DNA of 37,691 bases from Pasteurellaceae bacterium (GTDB lineage: Bacteria > Pseudomonadota > Gammaproteobacteria > Enterobacterales > Pasteurellaceae): positions 1 through 37,691 of the forward strand of contig JAUMYT010000018.1 in assembly GCA_030528525.1 (NCBI GenBank), written 5' to 3'. Each line of letters opens with the position of its first letter. Within the stretch, counting starts at the first letter, position 1. The notes beneath the pieces are model-generated. The model worked only from the letters and a program-made list of their open reading frames with translations, did not search any database and was not told where the DNA came from. Shown here piece after piece: positions 1 through 9,143 of this stretch. The translations under genes and the position numbers were made by a program.

Positions 1-477
1 GAGCAAGAGGCGAAAGCTAAAGCGGAACGAGAGGCAAAGCTTAAGGCAGAGCAAGAAGCGAAAGCTAAAGCGAAGCGAAAAGCAGCACAAGATGCAGAAG
101 CAAAAGCTGAGCAGGCGATAAGACAAAAAGCTCTTGATGATTTTTTTAGTGGGGGAAATGTCGCTTATGATGGTAAGGTTGGTCAAGGGCAAGGTCATTA
201 TGCTGAAGGAGATGCTTATGGGCAGCGGATTAAACGCTTAATTCAATCTAAATATCGGGTTGATCCAAGCTTTACCGGCAAAGCGTGTGAGGTCAGAATT
301 ATCTTATCCCGTGATGGAACTATTACCAATTATCAAGTCCTAAAAGGCGATAAGATTGTTTGCGATGCAGCAGTCAGTGCGATTGTGGCAACACGAAAAG
401 TGCCACCTGCACCATCAGATGCAGTCTATCAACGCTACAAGTCACCAATCTTAGATTTTGGTTTGAAAGTGAATTAA
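1..477 (+). CDS. tolA: TolA, C-terminal part (5' end outside window)
   Basis: Reading frame 1 is open from the first base to the TAA at 475-477. The visible 158 residues begin in a Lys/Glu/Ala-rich helix (repeats such as QEAKAKA), continue through a short Gly-rich linker, and end in a globular domain with one Cys pair (GKACEVRI and KIVCDAAV). This is the layout of TolA domains II and III. TolA is anchored in the inner membrane, spans the periplasm and contacts TolB/Pal to hold the outer membrane during division; colicins and filamentous phages often exploit domain III. The gene lies 26 bases before tolB in the usual tol-pal order. Identity rests on architecture and context; the membrane anchor is not in the window. 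Confidence 0.93.
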   Translation, partial: EQEAKAKAEREAKLKAEQEAKAKAKRKAAQDAEAKAEQAIRQKALDDFFSGGNVAYDGKVGQGQGHYAEGDAYGQRIKRLIQSKYRVDPSFTGKACEVRIILSRDGTITNYQVLKGDKIVCDAAVSAIVATRKVPPAPSDAVYQRYKSPILDFGLKVN

Positions 478-503
478 GGTATGCGAATACCGAGAGGTTT
501 AAT

Positions 504-1790
504 ATGACATTATTATCGCGCTTAACCAGCGTTATTGGTTTAATCAGTCTGCTATTGAGTATGAGTGTGAAAGCAGAATCTGATGTAAGAATTTCAATTG
601 ATCAAGGTGTGAGCACCGCACAACCTATTATTGTCGTGCCATTTAAAGCTAACGGCAGTGTGCCAGATGATGTGGCTCAAATTATTTCGGATGATTTACG
701 AAATAGTGGAAAATTTACGCCTATTGCTCGCTCTCGTTTTCCTTCACAACCTTCTTCAGCAAATGAAGTCATACCAGAACAATGGTCAGTTTTGGGGGCA
801 GATCATATTGTGGTTGGACAAGTTTCTAGTGCAGGAAATGGTTATAATATTGCCTATCAACTGATTGATGTGTTAGGTACATCGGGTGCTGCAGGAAATG
901 TGATTGCGCAAAATGCGTTTAATATTCCAGCGACTGAGATTCGGTTTGGAGCACATACAGTGAGCGACCAAGTTTTTGAAACATTAACTCAAATTCGTGG
1001 AGCATTTAGAACAAAGATTGCGTATGTAGTGCAACGTGGCGTATCTGCCTATGAGCTTCGAGTATCGGATTACGATGGCTTTAATGCCTTTACTGTGGTT
1101 AAAAGTAAAGAGCCACTGATGTCCCCAGACTGGTCACCAGATGGCTCAAAGTTAGCATATGTCTCGTTTGAAAATAAACGCTCACAAATTGTGGTGCAAG
1201 ATTTACGCTCTGGAGCGAGAAAAATCGTGGCAGCCTTACAAGGTCATAATGGTGCTCCTTCATTTTCACCAGATGGATCAAAAATTGCATTTGCTTCTAG
1301 TCAAGAAGGGGTGTTGAATATTTATATAACGAATGTAAATGGCGGTAGCCTAACTCAATTAACTCATCATGCGGGAAATAATACAGAACCAAGTTGGTCG
1401 CCAGATGGGAGTGAAATTTTATTTACCTCAGATCGTCATGGCTCACCGCAAGTTTACCGCATGCACTCAACGGGTACGGGAGTGAGTTTACTTGGGGGGA
1501 ATGGCAGTGGAAAAATTTCCGCTGATGGAAAGAATTTAATTATGGTTTCAGGAGATAAGATAGTAAAGCGTGACTTGATTTCAGGTAAAATAGAAGTGCT
1601 CACTTCTACGTTTTTAGACGAAAGTCCAAGTCTTTCTCCAAATGGAATCATGGTTATTTATAGCTCTACCAAAGGGGGGGGCAAAGTGTTACAATTGGTG
1701 TCTGCAGATGGCCGTTTTAAAGCTAATTTGCCAGGGGCAGGAGGGCAATATAAGTTTCCAGCCTGGTCACCATATTTAATAAAACAATAA
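504..1790 (+). CDS. tolB: TolB, Tol-Pal system beta-propeller protein
   Basis: 428 residues. I start at ATG 504, preceded by GAGAGG six bases upstream; the open frame extends further upstream but only into tolA. Residues 1-24 form a Sec signal peptide with likely cleavage at VKA|ES. An N-terminal domain follows, then a beta-propeller marked by repeated blades of the type [19 protein letters not shown] and PSWSPDGSE. TolB is periplasmic and binds Pal and TolA. The end WSPYL matches the family. A run of eight G (1674-1681) lies in the last blade, encoding STKGGGK; the frame is intact here, but slippage there would remove about the last 40 residues. Confidence 0.97.
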   Translation: MTLLSRLTSVIGLISLLLSMSVKAESDVRISIDQGVSTAQPIIVVPFKANGSVPDDVAQIISDDLRNSGKFTPIARSRFPSQPSSANEVIPEQWSVLGADHIVVGQVSSAGNGYNIAYQLIDVLGTSGAAGNVIAQNAFNIPATEIRFGAHTVSDQVFETLTQIRGAFRTKIAYVVQRGVSAYELRVSDYDGFNAFTVVKSKEPLMSPDWSPDGSKLAYVSFENKRSQIVVQDLRSGARKIVAALQGHNGAPSFSPDGSKIAFASSQEGVLNIYITNVNGGSLTQLTHHAGNNTEPSWSPDGSEILFTSDRHGSPQVYRMHSTGTGVSLLGGNGSGKISADGKNLIMVSGDKIVKRDLISGKIEVLTSTFLDESPSLSPNGIMVIYSSTKGGGKVLQLVSADGRFKANLPGAGGQYKFPAWSPYLIKQ

Positions 1791-1809
1791 ATTCTTTTAG
1801 GAGAAAACA

Positions 1810-2271
1810 ATGAAAAAATTAGCGAAAGTGTTAATGATTGCAGCACCAGCATTTGTTTTAGCCGCTTGTAATAGCTCTAATGATGCAGCAAGTGCGAAAG
1901 CAACAATGTCAGATGGCCAAACATTTGGTGGCTTATCTGTTCAAGAGTTACAAACTCGTTATAATACGGTGTATTTTGGCTTTGACCGTTATGATATTGA
2001 AAATGAATACCGCAACGTATTAGATGCACATGCGGCATACTTAACTGCCTCACAAGGTACAGTAACTGTTGCAGGTCATGCGGATGAGCGTGGTACACCA
2101 GAGTACAATATCGCATTAGGTGAACGTCGTGCTAATGCTGTGAAAGGTTACTTAGCTTCTAAAGGTGTAATGAATGTTAGAACAGTATCTCATGGTGAAG
2201 AAAAACCAGCAGTATCAGGTCACTCTGAAGCAGACTATCAGAAAAACCGTCGTGCAGTATTAGAATACTAA
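1810..2271 (+). CDS. pal: Pal, peptidoglycan-associated lipoprotein
   Basis: 153 residues. The signal peptide ends in a lipobox (VLAAC) with acylated Cys20. An OmpA-like domain follows from about residue 50; the peptidoglycan-binding Asp and Arg are visible as D92 (GHADERG) and R107 (GERRANA). This is the family of Haemophilus outer-membrane protein P6. It anchors the outer membrane to peptidoglycan and binds TolB. TAGGAG sits eight bases before the start, and the gene begins 19 bases after tolB, so tolB and pal are very likely cotranscribed. A strong terminator follows. Confidence 0.97.
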   Translation: MKKLAKVLMIAAPAFVLAACNSSNDAASAKATMSDGQTFGGLSVQELQTRYNTVYFGFDRYDIENEYRNVLDAHAAYLTASQGTVTVAGHADERGTPEYNIALGERRANAVKGYLASKGVMNVRTVSHGEEKPAVSGHSEADYQKNRRAVLEY

Positions 2272-2326
2272 TTTTATAGAAAATGGTAGATTCAATATAA
2301 TCTCTATTTTTCCAATCAAAAATAAG

Positions 2327-2360
2327 CCCCTAGCTCAGTGTAGTGAGCTAGGGGTTTTGT
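2327..2360 (+). terminator. Intrinsic terminator after pal
   Basis: An 11-base perfect stem (2327-2337 pairing with 2344-2354, CCCCTAGCTCA) with a 6-base loop, followed by TTTTGTT. It closes the tol-pal operon. Confidence 0.93.
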
Positions 2361-2401
2361 TATTTGAGAGACCTCAAAGCGAATAACTTAGCCAGTCGCC
2401 T

Positions 2402-2434
2402 ACAAGGGGGTGAGAAAAGCTCACTTTTTGCAAA
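2402..2434 (+). repeat. Bipartite uptake-like motif, copy 1
   Basis: ACAAGGGGGTGAGA at 2402, with TTTGCAAA beginning at 2427, exactly 25 bases after the core start. Intergenic between pal and ettA. See the finding on the motif family. Confidence 0.7.
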
Positions 2435-2487
2435 TTTCGGATAATGAAAAAAGAGAACACAATTGTTATGTTCTCTTGAGTCTTTCG

Positions 2488-4158
2488 TTATTTGGCAATC
2501 CGTTTGTACTTAATACGATGTGGTTGCACCGCATCGGCTCCGAAGGTTTTCTTTTTCCACTCTTCGTAGTCGGTGAAGTTGCCTTCGTAGAAGGTGACTT
2601 TGCCTTCATCGCCGTAATCGAGAATGTGGGTGGCGATACGGTCTAAGAACCAGCGGTCGTGGGAAATCACCATCGCACAGCCAGGGAATTCTAAGATCGC
2701 ATTTTCTAATGCACGCAAGGTTTCTACGTCTAAGTCGTTGGTTGGTTCGTCCAGTAGCAATACGTTTCCGCCTACTTGCAACAATTTTGCCAAGTGTAAA
2801 CGACCACGTTCACCGCCCGACAATTCGCCCACGCGTTTTTGTTGATCCACGCCTTTGAAGTTGAAACGTCCAACATAAGCACGGCTTGGGATCTCAAAGT
2901 TGCCGATTCGCATAATGTCTAAACCGCCAGAGACTTCTTCCCACACGGTTTTCTTGTCGTCCATTGCATCACGGAACTGATCGACCGATGCCATTACTAC
3001 GGTTTCGCCTAAGGTAATCGAGCCTGAATCTGGCTGTTCTTGCCCTGAAAGCATACGGAATAAGGTCGATTTACCTGCCCCGTTCGCCCCGATAATACCG
3101 ACAATCGCTCCTTTTGGAATGCTGAACGAGAGGTTATCAATCAAAGTGCGGTCGCCGTACGATTTAGTCAAATTCTGCACTTCGATCACTTTATCGCCTA
3201 AGCGTGGACCAGGTGGAATAAATAACTCATTGGTTTCATTCCGTTTTTGATATTCACCGCTGTTAAGCTCTTCAAAACGTGCCATACGAGCTTTGCTTTT
3301 CGCTTGGCGACCTTTTGGATTTTGGCGAACCCATTCCAACTCTTTCTCAATCGATTTTTGACGAGCCGATTCCGCCGCTTGCTCTTGTGCCAAGCGTTTT
3401 TCTTTCTGTTCCAACCAAGACGAATAGTTGCCTTCCCACGGAATGCCTTCGCCACGGTCAAGCTCTAAGATCCAGCCCGCTACATTATCCAAGAAGTAAC
3501 GGTCGTGGGTAATCGCCACCACCGTACCTTCGTAGTCGTGTAAGAAGCGTTCTAACCACGCCACAGACTCTGCATCTAAGTGGTTGGTCGGTTCATCTAA
3601 CAGCAACATATCAGGTTTTTCGAGCAACAAGCGGCAAAGTGCCACACGGCGGCGTTCGCCCCCTGATAAATGCTCGATTTTTGCGTCCCAATCTGGCAAA
3701 CGTAACGCATCGGCAGCACGTTCTAATTGGTTATCTAAATTATGTCCATCGTGGGCTTGGATAATCGCTTCTAGCTCTGCTTGCTCGGCAGCGAGTTTGT
3801 CGAAATCGGCATTTTCATCGGCATATAACGCATACACTTCATCTAAGCGAGTGAGGGCTTTTTTCACTTCGCCAACCGCTTCTTCAATGGCTTCACGCAC
3901 CGTTTGTTGCGGTTCAAGTTTTGGCTCTTGGGGAAGATAGCCGATTTTGATCCCCGGTTGCGGACGTGCTTCCCCTTCGATCTCTTTATCAATGCCTGCC
4001 ATAATGCGAAGCAACGTGGATTTACCCGCCCCGTTTAAGCCAAGCACCCCGATTTTCGCCCCAGGGAAAAAGCTCAGGGAAATGTTCTTCAAAATGTGAC
4101 GCTTCGGCGGCACGACTTTGCCAACGCGGTGCATCGTATAAACAAATTGTGTGGACAT
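2488..4158 (-). CDS. ettA: EttA, energy-dependent translational throttle ABC-F protein
   Basis: 556 residues with two ABC ATPase cassettes and no membrane segment. The first cassette has Walker A GLNGAGKST (40-48), signature LSGGE (164-168) and a Walker B ending LLLDEPTNHLD. An Arg/Lys-rich linker (RQNPKGRQAKSKARMARFEEL) separates it from the second cassette, with GANGAGKST and LSGGERGRLHLAKLL. The opening MSTQFVYTMHRVGKVVPP and the length match EttA (YjjK). EttA binds the ribosomal E site and couples the first peptide bond to the ATP/ADP ratio. AAGGAA precedes the start. The gene appears to be a single transcription unit on the minus strand. Confidence 0.96.
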   Translation of the reverse strand: MSTQFVYTMHRVGKVVPPKRHILKNISLSFFPGAKIGVLGLNGAGKSTLLRIMAGIDKEIEGEARPQPGIKIGYLPQEPKLEPQQTVREAIEEAVGEVKKALTRLDEVYALYADENADFDKLAAEQAELEAIIQAHDGHNLDNQLERAADALRLPDWDAKIEHLSGGERRRVALCRLLLEKPDMLLLDEPTNHLDAESVAWLERFLHDYEGTVVAITHDRYFLDNVAGWILELDRGEGIPWEGNYSSWLEQKEKRLAQEQAAESARQKSIEKELEWVRQNPKGRQAKSKARMARFEELNSGEYQKRNETNELFIPPGPRLGDKVIEVQNLTKSYGDRTLIDNLSFSIPKGAIVGIIGANGAGKSTLFRMLSGQEQPDSGSITLGETVVMASVDQFRDAMDDKKTVWEEVSGGLDIMRIGNFEIPSRAYVGRFNFKGVDQQKRVGELSGGERGRLHLAKLLQVGGNVLLLDEPTNDLDVETLRALENAILEFPGCAMVISHDRWFLDRIATHILDYGDEGKVTFYEGNFTDYEEWKKKTFGADAVQPHRIKYKRIAK

Positions 4159-4254
4159 TTAAGGTTCCTTATTGTCAAAAAATTGAGGGTATTTTACTGG
4201 AAAATAGGGGGGAAATATAGTTGAGATTATAGGATAAAAAAATGAGACGATAGG

Positions 4255-4284
4255 TTAAGAATTATATCCTAGCCTTTCTATAAT
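4255..4284 (+). promoter_or_regulatory. Candidate sigma-70 promoter for the AhpD-like gene
   Basis: A perfect TATAAT at 4279-4284 with TTAAGA at 4255-4260, 18 bases apart, about 45 bases before the next start codon. Consensus match only. Confidence 0.5.
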
Positions 4285-4328
4285 GCGTTCCAGTTTTTAA
4301 CCATAACTCAACTTAGAAGGAAAACATT

Positions 4329-4670
4329 ATGTCACAATTCATCGATTGGAAAGCCCACACTGCACACGTTAAAAGTTCTTTTGGTGCTTTAGCTCAAAAA
4401 CATCCAAAAATGTTAAACGCTTATCAAGCATTAGGCGAAGCGGCGGAAGCAGAAGCGTTAGATTTAAAAACCCGTGAGTTAATCGCTTTAGCGGTTGCGG
4501 TAACGACTCGTTGCGAAAGCTGTATCAGTGTTCACGCAGAAGAAGCAGCGAAGGCTGGTGCAACGGAAAGTGAAATCGCTGGTGCATTGGCAACCGCAAT
4601 CGCTCTTAACGCAGGTGCAGCTTACACTTACTCATTACGTGCATTAGAAGCAGTAAAAGCACAAAGCTAA
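4329..4670 (+). CDS. AhpD-like / carboxymuconolactone decarboxylase family protein
   Basis: 113 residues, all helical in appearance. The hallmark is the redox motif RCESCISVHAEEA (C62, C65, H69), the CxxCxxxH of the AhpD-like fold, with a Glu at residue 50 in the preceding helix. AhpD family members use this Cys pair for peroxide reduction; shorter single-domain members have diverse or unknown substrates, so the exact reaction here is not known. AGAAGGA precedes the start. It is a single gene between the divergent ettA and the convergent purD, with its own promoter candidate and a shared terminator. Confidence 0.85.
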   Translation: MSQFIDWKAHTAHVKSSFGALAQKHPKMLNAYQALGEAAEAEALDLKTRELIALAVAVTTRCESCISVHAEEAAKAGATESEIAGALATAIALNAGAAYTYSLRALEAVKAQS

Positions 4671-4703
4671 TTCACAACGGGGATAAAAATCTTCAGTTGA
4701 TGC

Positions 4704-4735
4704 AAAACAGGACGAATTTTCATTCGTCCTGTTTT
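4704..4735. terminator. Bidirectional terminator between the AhpD-like gene and purD
   Basis: A 14-base stem (4704-4717 with 4722-4735) around ACAGGACGAAT, loop TTTC. A-tract on one side and T-tract on the other allow it to end both converging genes. Confidence 0.9.
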
Positions 4736-4743
4736 TTGTTGGA

Positions 4744-6030
4744 TTAGGCTTGTTCTCTCGCCACGGCACGATAGCCAATATCACGGCGGTAGAATCTGCC
4801 TTGCCATTGGATCTGTTCGGCAAGTTTTAACGCTTTTTGTTGAGCGTCAAATACGTTATTGCCTAACGCCGTGGCACATAACACACGTCCGCCGTTGGTG
4901 AGCAATTTGCCGTCTTTCAGCTCCACACCTGCCAAGAACACTTTTTCATCGGCTTTTGCTTGGGTTGGAATACCCGAAATCTCATCGCCTTTGCGGTAGT
5001 CGCCAGGGTAGCCTTCTGCGGCTAACACAATGCCGAGAGCCGCTTGTTCACACCATTTTGATTGAATTTCGTTGAGCTTGCCGTCACAGGCTTTCAAGCA
5101 GAGTTCGACCAAATCCGATTCTAAACGCAACATAATCGGTTGGGTTTCAGGGTCGCCAAAGCGACAGTTAAATTCGATTACTTTTGGCTGTCCGTTTGGC
5201 ATAATCATCAAGCCAGCGTATAAGAAACCCGTGTATTCATTGCCTTCTTCTGCCATTCCACACACCGTTGGATAAATCACTTCGTCCATTACGCGTTTGT
5301 GGATTTCAGCCGTGACCACAGGTGCAGGCGAGTAGGCACCCATTCCGCCCGTGTTCAAGCCTTTATCACCTTCGCCCACCCGTTTGTGGTCTTGGCTAGT
5401 TGCCATTGGCTCCACGTTTTTGCCGTCCACCATCACGATGAAACTCGCTTCTTCGCCGTCTAAGAATTCTTCAATTACCACACGGCTTCCTGCCTCGCCA
5501 AAGGCGTTACCTGAGAGCATATCTTTCACCGCATCTTCGGCTTCTTGCAAGCTCATCGCCACGATCACGCCTTTGCCTGCCGCCAAACCGTCTGCTTTAA
5601 TCACAATCGGTGCACCTTTCTCACGCAAATAGGCAAGGGCTGGCTCAACTTCGGTGAAGTTTTGATATTCTGCTGTTGGGATTTGGTGGCGAGCCAAGAA
5701 ATCTTTGGTAAAGGCTTTGGAACCTTCTAATTGAGCAGCCGCTTGGGTTGGGCCAAAAATTTTCAAACCGTTTTGGCGGAAAGCATCGACCACGCCAATC
5801 ACAAGTGGGGCTTCAGGGCCAACGATGGTTAAACCGATGTCGTTTTGTTTGGCAAATTCAACTAAGGCTGGCACATCGGTGGCGGAAATTGCCACGTTTT
5901 CAATGCCTTCTTCTAACGCTGTGCCTGCGTTGCCTGGTGCCACAAAGACTTTGCTTGCCAATGGCGATTGCTTGGCTTTCCACGCCAAAGCGTGTTCACG
6001 GCCGCCGTTACCGATAATTAAAATGTTCAT
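4744..6030 (-). CDS. purD: PurD, phosphoribosylamine-glycine ligase
   Basis: 428 residues. Two ATG codons are adjacent (6033 and 6030); I choose the second because AAGGA is better spaced from it and it gives the conserved opening MNILIIGNGGREHALAWK. PurD is an ATP-grasp enzyme joining glycine to phosphoribosylamine in the second step of purine synthesis. Visible family segments are GPEAPLVIGVVDAF, the ATP-grasp core VIKADGLAAGKGV, EASFIVMVDG and NCRFGDPETQ. In E. coli purD follows purH; here it stands alone on the minus strand with its own PurR operator. The C-terminal end GYRAVAREQA is normal. Confidence 0.97.
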   Translation of the reverse strand: MNILIIGNGGREHALAWKAKQSPLASKVFVAPGNAGTALEEGIENVAISATDVPALVEFAKQNDIGLTIVGPEAPLVIGVVDAFRQNGLKIFGPTQAAAQLEGSKAFTKDFLARHQIPTAEYQNFTEVEPALAYLREKGAPIVIKADGLAAGKGVIVAMSLQEAEDAVKDMLSGNAFGEAGSRVVIEEFLDGEEASFIVMVDGKNVEPMATSQDHKRVGEGDKGLNTGGMGAYSPAPVVTAEIHKRVMDEVIYPTVCGMAEEGNEYTGFLYAGLMIMPNGQPKVIEFNCRFGDPETQPIMLRLESDLVELCLKACDGKLNEIQSKWCEQAALGIVLAAEGYPGDYRKGDEISGIPTQAKADEKVFLAGVELKDGKLLTNGGRVLCATALGNNVFDAQQKALKLAEQIQWQGRFYRRDIGYRAVAREQA

Positions 6031-6049
6031 CATCTATCCTTTCAAAAAT

Positions 6050-6082
6050 TTTGCAGAAAAATACGAAGATCTGACCCCTTGC
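6050..6082 (-). repeat. Bipartite uptake-like motif, copy 2
   Basis: Minus-strand core GCAAGGGGTCAGA starting at 6082, with partner TCTGCAAA beginning 25 bases on (plus TTTGCAGA, 6050-6057). Lies in the purD leader. Confidence 0.6.
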
Positions 6083-6096
6083 AAGTTGCCACCTGC

Positions 6097-6112
6097 AAGC
6101 AAACGTTTGCGT
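6097..6112 (-). promoter_or_regulatory. PurR operator upstream of purD
   Basis: On the minus strand ACGCAAACGTTTGCTT matches every fixed position of the PurR box ANGCAANCGNTTNCNT. It lies 67 bases upstream of the purD start and just downstream of a weak promoter candidate (TTCAGA-16-TAAACT, 6123-6150), where bound PurR would block initiation. Confidence 0.85.
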
Positions 6113-6151
6113 AAACGTGCGTAGTTTACCGAAATTCGCTCGGTTCTGAAA

Positions 6152-6190
6152 TAAAAAAATCGGGCGAACACACCGTTCGCCCGAAAAATC
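6152..6190 (-). terminator. Terminator of the art operon
   Basis: A perfect 10-base stem TCGGGCGAAC/GTTCGCCCGA (6160-6169 with 6175-6184), followed on the minus strand by a seven-T run. Sits just after artM. Confidence 0.9.
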
Positions 6191-6196
6191 TGAAAT

Positions 6197-6874
6197 CTAA
6201 ATGTTTTCCACTCGCTCAAACGCCAAGGCTTTGCGTTCGATTCGGCGGAGTACTACGGTCATAATTCCAGTGATAATCAGATAAATCACGCCTGCAATGC
6301 CGTAAATGGTTAAGGCATCATATTCCGTGCCGTACAGACGGCGAGCGTAGCCCATAATGTCCATAATGGTAATGATAGACGCCAAAGACGTACCTTTAAA
6401 CACCAAAATGATTTCGTTGCTGTAAGACGGCAATGCCCGTTTTAAGGCGTAAGGCAGTAAAATTTTCAGGGTTTGCAAGCGGTTCAAGCCAAGGGAGGCA
6501 CAGGTTTCCCATTGTCCTTTAGGAATAGCTTTGACCGCCCCGTGAAATAGCAATGTGGAGTAAGCCGCACTGTTAAGAGCCAAGGCTAACATTGCACAGA
6601 ACCACGCATTCGACAGGAAAAACCATAGCGGACTATCCACAATCCATTGAAATTGCCCCGGCCCTGCGTAAATCAGGAAAAATTGCACCAGTAACGGCGT
6701 TCCAGTAAATAGGGTCAAAAAGCCGTTCACTAGCATTTTGGCGAGTTTGTTATCCAATGAGAGAATCAAAGTCAGCCCAATCGCCATAAAAAAGGCGATA
6801 ATGAGCGACACAAAAGTCAGTAGCAAACTGGTTGGAATGCCTTGTGCAATGGTTACAAAATACTCTTGCCACAT
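6197..6874 (-). CDS. artM: ArtM, arginine ABC transporter permease
   Basis: 225 residues with an N-terminal membrane helix (SLLLTFVSLIIAFFMAIGLTL) and several further helices. The permease EAA-like loop reads LGLNRLQTLKILLPYALKRALPS. It is the second inner-membrane subunit of a polar amino acid (HisM/ArtM) importer. Its ATG overlaps the artQ stop codon (TAATG), indicating translational coupling. Last gene of the art operon, followed by a terminator. Arginine as substrate is inferred from operon similarity and the ARG boxes upstream. Confidence 0.93.
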   Translation of the reverse strand: MWQEYFVTIAQGIPTSLLLTFVSLIIAFFMAIGLTLILSLDNKLAKMLVNGFLTLFTGTPLLVQFFLIYAGPGQFQWIVDSPLWFFLSNAWFCAMLALALNSAAYSTLLFHGAVKAIPKGQWETCASLGLNRLQTLKILLPYALKRALPSYSNEIILVFKGTSLASIITIMDIMGYARRLYGTEYDALTIYGIAGVIYLIITGIMTVVLRRIERKALAFERVENI

Positions 6875-7545
6875 TATGCAACTCTCCGCTCAAAATGGGT
6901 AAAACGTAATTCTAATTTGCGAATAATCACTTGGCTGACAAGGGTAACCGCAAGATAAATCAAGGCGGCTAAACCATACCAAGTAAAGGGTTCGTGCGTG
7001 GTGGTGTTGATTAATTCCGTTTGTCGCATTAAATCGTGAACGCCAATCAGAGACACTAACGCAGTGTCTTTCAGCAACACCAACCATTGATTGCTCAGCC
7101 CTGGCAAAGCGTGTCGCCACACTTGCGGCATTACAATGTGAATGAAGGTGTACACCCTGCTTAAACCAAGTGCGGCACCGGATTCCCATTGTCCTGCAGG
7201 AATGGCTTGAATCGCCCCACGCAAGGTTTGTGACGCATAGGCGGCGAAGATCAAGGACAGAGCCACCACACCGCAACCGAACGGCCCGAGTTCAATATAA
7301 CTGCCTGTAATGAGCTCTAAAAGTTCAGGGGTACCGAAATAAATCAAAAATACCACCAAAATTTCAGGTAAACCACGTAGTAAAGTCATTAGCACCGCGG
7401 TGAATTTACTGATCGGCTGCCAGCGATGGGTTTCTAGCGAAACAAATAGAATCGCTAATAGCAATCCTAACACTAAGGAACACAATGCCACCCCTAAGGT
7501 CATTAGGGTGGCATTCGCAATTAACGGAAGATATTCAACAAACAT
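6874..7545 (-). CDS. artQ: ArtQ, arginine ABC transporter permease
   Basis: 223 residues of the HisQ/ArtQ permease family. Hydrophobic helices begin at residue 10; the EAA loop is visible as [25 protein letters not shown], and the opening resembles E. coli ArtQ. It pairs with ArtM to form the membrane channel energised by ArtP. The gene starts 13 bases after artI and overlaps artM by one base. No strong ribosome site precedes its start (AGTTATTGAT), so it may depend on coupling. Confidence 0.93.
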   Translation of the reverse strand: MFVEYLPLIANATLMTLGVALCSLVLGLLLAILFVSLETHRWQPISKFTAVLMTLLRGLPEILVVFLIYFGTPELLELITGSYIELGPFGCGVVALSLIFAAYASQTLRGAIQAIPAGQWESGAALGLSRVYTFIHIVMPQVWRHALPGLSNQWLVLLKDTALVSLIGVHDLMRQTELINTTTHEPFTWYGLAALIYLAVTLVSQVIIRKLELRFTHFERRVA

Positions 7546-7558
7546 ATCAATAACTTAA

Positions 7559-8284
7559 CTACTTCGCTAACCATTTGTCGTAGATCTTTTGGTATTCGCC
7601 ATTTTGTTTAATCGCAGCGATGCCTTTATTTAAGCTCTCAACTAATGCGTTATTGGATTTATTTACGGCAATACCAAAACCATTGTTGAAGTAACGTTTA
7701 TCTGTTACTTTCTCACCAATAAAGCCAAGATCTGGGTTTTTCCCAAACATCTCACGCAATACATCGGTATCGCCGAAAATGATGTCAATACGTCCATTTT
7801 TTAAATCTAAAATGGCATCTTGTAAGCTTGCATACGAACTTGAAGCAAACTGTTTCGCTTCGGCATTCACATATTGCTGATAGGTGGTGCCGTTTTGCAC
7901 CCCAATTTTCTTCGCATCAGATAAGGTGTTGAATTTACCTTTTACGGCAATAAAGCTGGCCGAGCTTTCATAATAAGGATCAGAAAATGCAACTTGTTTC
8001 AAACGAGCTTCGGTAATATCAATGGCGGAAATGGCAGCATCAAACCCACCACGTCCTTTAATTAAACTTGGAATCAACGAATCAAACGATTGGCTCTTAA
8101 ATTGGCAAGTCGCTTGGATTTCTTGACAAATTGCCTTGGCAATGTCTACATCAAAGCCAATGATCTCACCTTTTTCATTGGTTAATTCAAAAGGTGGATA
8201 GCTTGGTTCCATCGCAAAAGTGATGGTTTGAGCATTGGCAAAAGCGGATGCCGCCAATAATGTTGTTAAAAGTAATTTTTTCAT
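7559..8284 (-). CDS. artI: ArtI/ArtJ-type periplasmic arginine-binding protein
   Basis: 241 residues. Signal peptide 1-18 ends ANA|QT. The mature protein is a type II solute-binding protein: [12 protein letters not shown] at the start, [32 protein letters not shown] and [13 protein letters not shown], the order seen in Art/His/lysine-binding proteins. It captures the ligand in the periplasm and delivers it to ArtQM. It is the single binding protein in this four-gene operon, whereas E. coli has both artI and artJ. Whether it prefers arginine or another basic amino acid cannot be read from sequence. Confidence 0.93.
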   Translation of the reverse strand: MKKLLLTTLLAASAFANAQTITFAMEPSYPPFELTNEKGEIIGFDVDIAKAICQEIQATCQFKSQSFDSLIPSLIKGRGGFDAAISAIDITEARLKQVAFSDPYYESSASFIAVKGKFNTLSDAKKIGVQNGTTYQQYVNAEAKQFASSSYASLQDAILDLKNGRIDIIFGDTDVLREMFGKNPDLGFIGEKVTDKRYFNNGFGIAVNKSNNALVESLNKGIAAIKQNGEYQKIYDKWLAK

Positions 8285-8304
8285 CGTGTTGCTCCTGTAT
8301 ATTT

Positions 8305-9039
8305 TTAATGAGAATGAGAAAGATAGTGGGCAAATTCAGCGGTTTTTGGCTGGCTGAAACAGCTTTGGTCGCCTAGTTCCACAATTTTGCCTTTTTCCAT
8401 ATAGACCACTTTGGTGGCAACTTTACGAGCCACCGCCACTTCGTGGGTGACGACCACTTGTGTGATCCCTGTTTGTTGCAATTCTTTAATAATATCAACG
8501 ACTTGAGCGGTAATTTCTGGATCAAGTGCTGCGGTTGGTTCGTCAAACAGTAGCACCTCAGGCTGCATCATTAACGCACGAGCAATCGCCACACGCTGTT
8601 GTTGTCCGCCTGATAAATGCAATGGAAAACGCTCAGCAAATTCGCTTAATTTTAAGCGAGCTAACAAGCCTTTGGCTCTTTCCACCGCTTGTTCTTTGCT
8701 TAAACCAAGCACTTTCATCGGGGCTTCAATCAAATTTTGCATCACGCTCAGATGTGGCCATAAATGGTATTGTTGGAACACCATTCCGACATTACGGCGA
8801 AGCAACCCAACTTGCTTGCTATCCGCTCTTGCCGAAAGATCAAAACGGTGGTTCGCAATTTCCAATGTGCCAGACTGTGGCACTTCCATTAAATTGAGCG
8901 TGCGAATCAACGTACTTTTGCCTGCACCGCTTGGGCCAAGCAACACCACAGTATCGCCTTTTTCAATGTTTAAATTGATGTCAAACAGGGCTTGCGTTGA
9001 GCCGTAAAAGAAATTGACATTGTTAATCGAAATTGCCAT
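8305..9039 (-). CDS. artP: ArtP, arginine ABC transporter ATPase
   Basis: 244 residues. Walker [10 protein letters not shown] (35-43), Q-loop at Q89/Q90, signature LSGGQ (142-146), Walker B LLFDEP with catalytic Glu (163-168), and switch His in [12 protein letters not shown]. This is the cytoplasmic ATPase driving arginine import. It is the first gene of artP-artI-artQ-artM, and its promoter is covered by two ARG boxes. Gene order equals E. coli artPIQM. Confidence 0.95.
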   Translation of the reverse strand: MAISINNVNFFYGSTQALFDINLNIEKGDTVVLLGPSGAGKSTLIRTLNLMEVPQSGTLEIANHRFDLSARADSKQVGLLRRNVGMVFQQYHLWPHLSVMQNLIEAPMKVLGLSKEQAVERAKGLLARLKLSEFAERFPLHLSGGQQQRVAIARALMMQPEVLLFDEPTAALDPEITAQVVDIIKELQQTGITQVVVTHEVAVARKVATKVVYMEKGKIVELGDQSCFSQPKTAEFAHYLSHSH

Positions 9040-9066
9040 TGGATAAAACCTGTACTGAAACTTAAA

Positions 9067-9105
9067 TTTGAATAGATATTAGTTTTTAATGAATAGTTAT
9101 GCAAG
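9067..9105 (-). promoter_or_regulatory. artP promoter overlapped by two ARG boxes
   Basis: On the minus strand, TTGCAT (9099-9104) and TAATAT (9076-9081) are exactly 17 bases apart. Two matches to the ArgR box core TGAATNNNNATTCA begin at 9069 and 9090. They are imperfect in the second half (ATTAG and ATGCA), but 21 bases apart, the usual centre spacing of paired ARG boxes, and they cover both promoter elements. Arginine-dependent repression by ArgR is the natural reading. Confidence 0.65.
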
Positions 9106-9110
9106 TGATT

Positions 9111-9143
9111 TTTGCAAAATCTTACGGATTCTCCTCCCCTTGT
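9111..9143 (-). repeat. Bipartite uptake-like motif, copy 3
   Basis: Minus-strand core ACAAGGGGAGGAGA from 9143, partner TTTGCAAA (9111-9118) exactly 25 bases on. Intergenic, just upstream of the artP operator. Confidence 0.7.
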
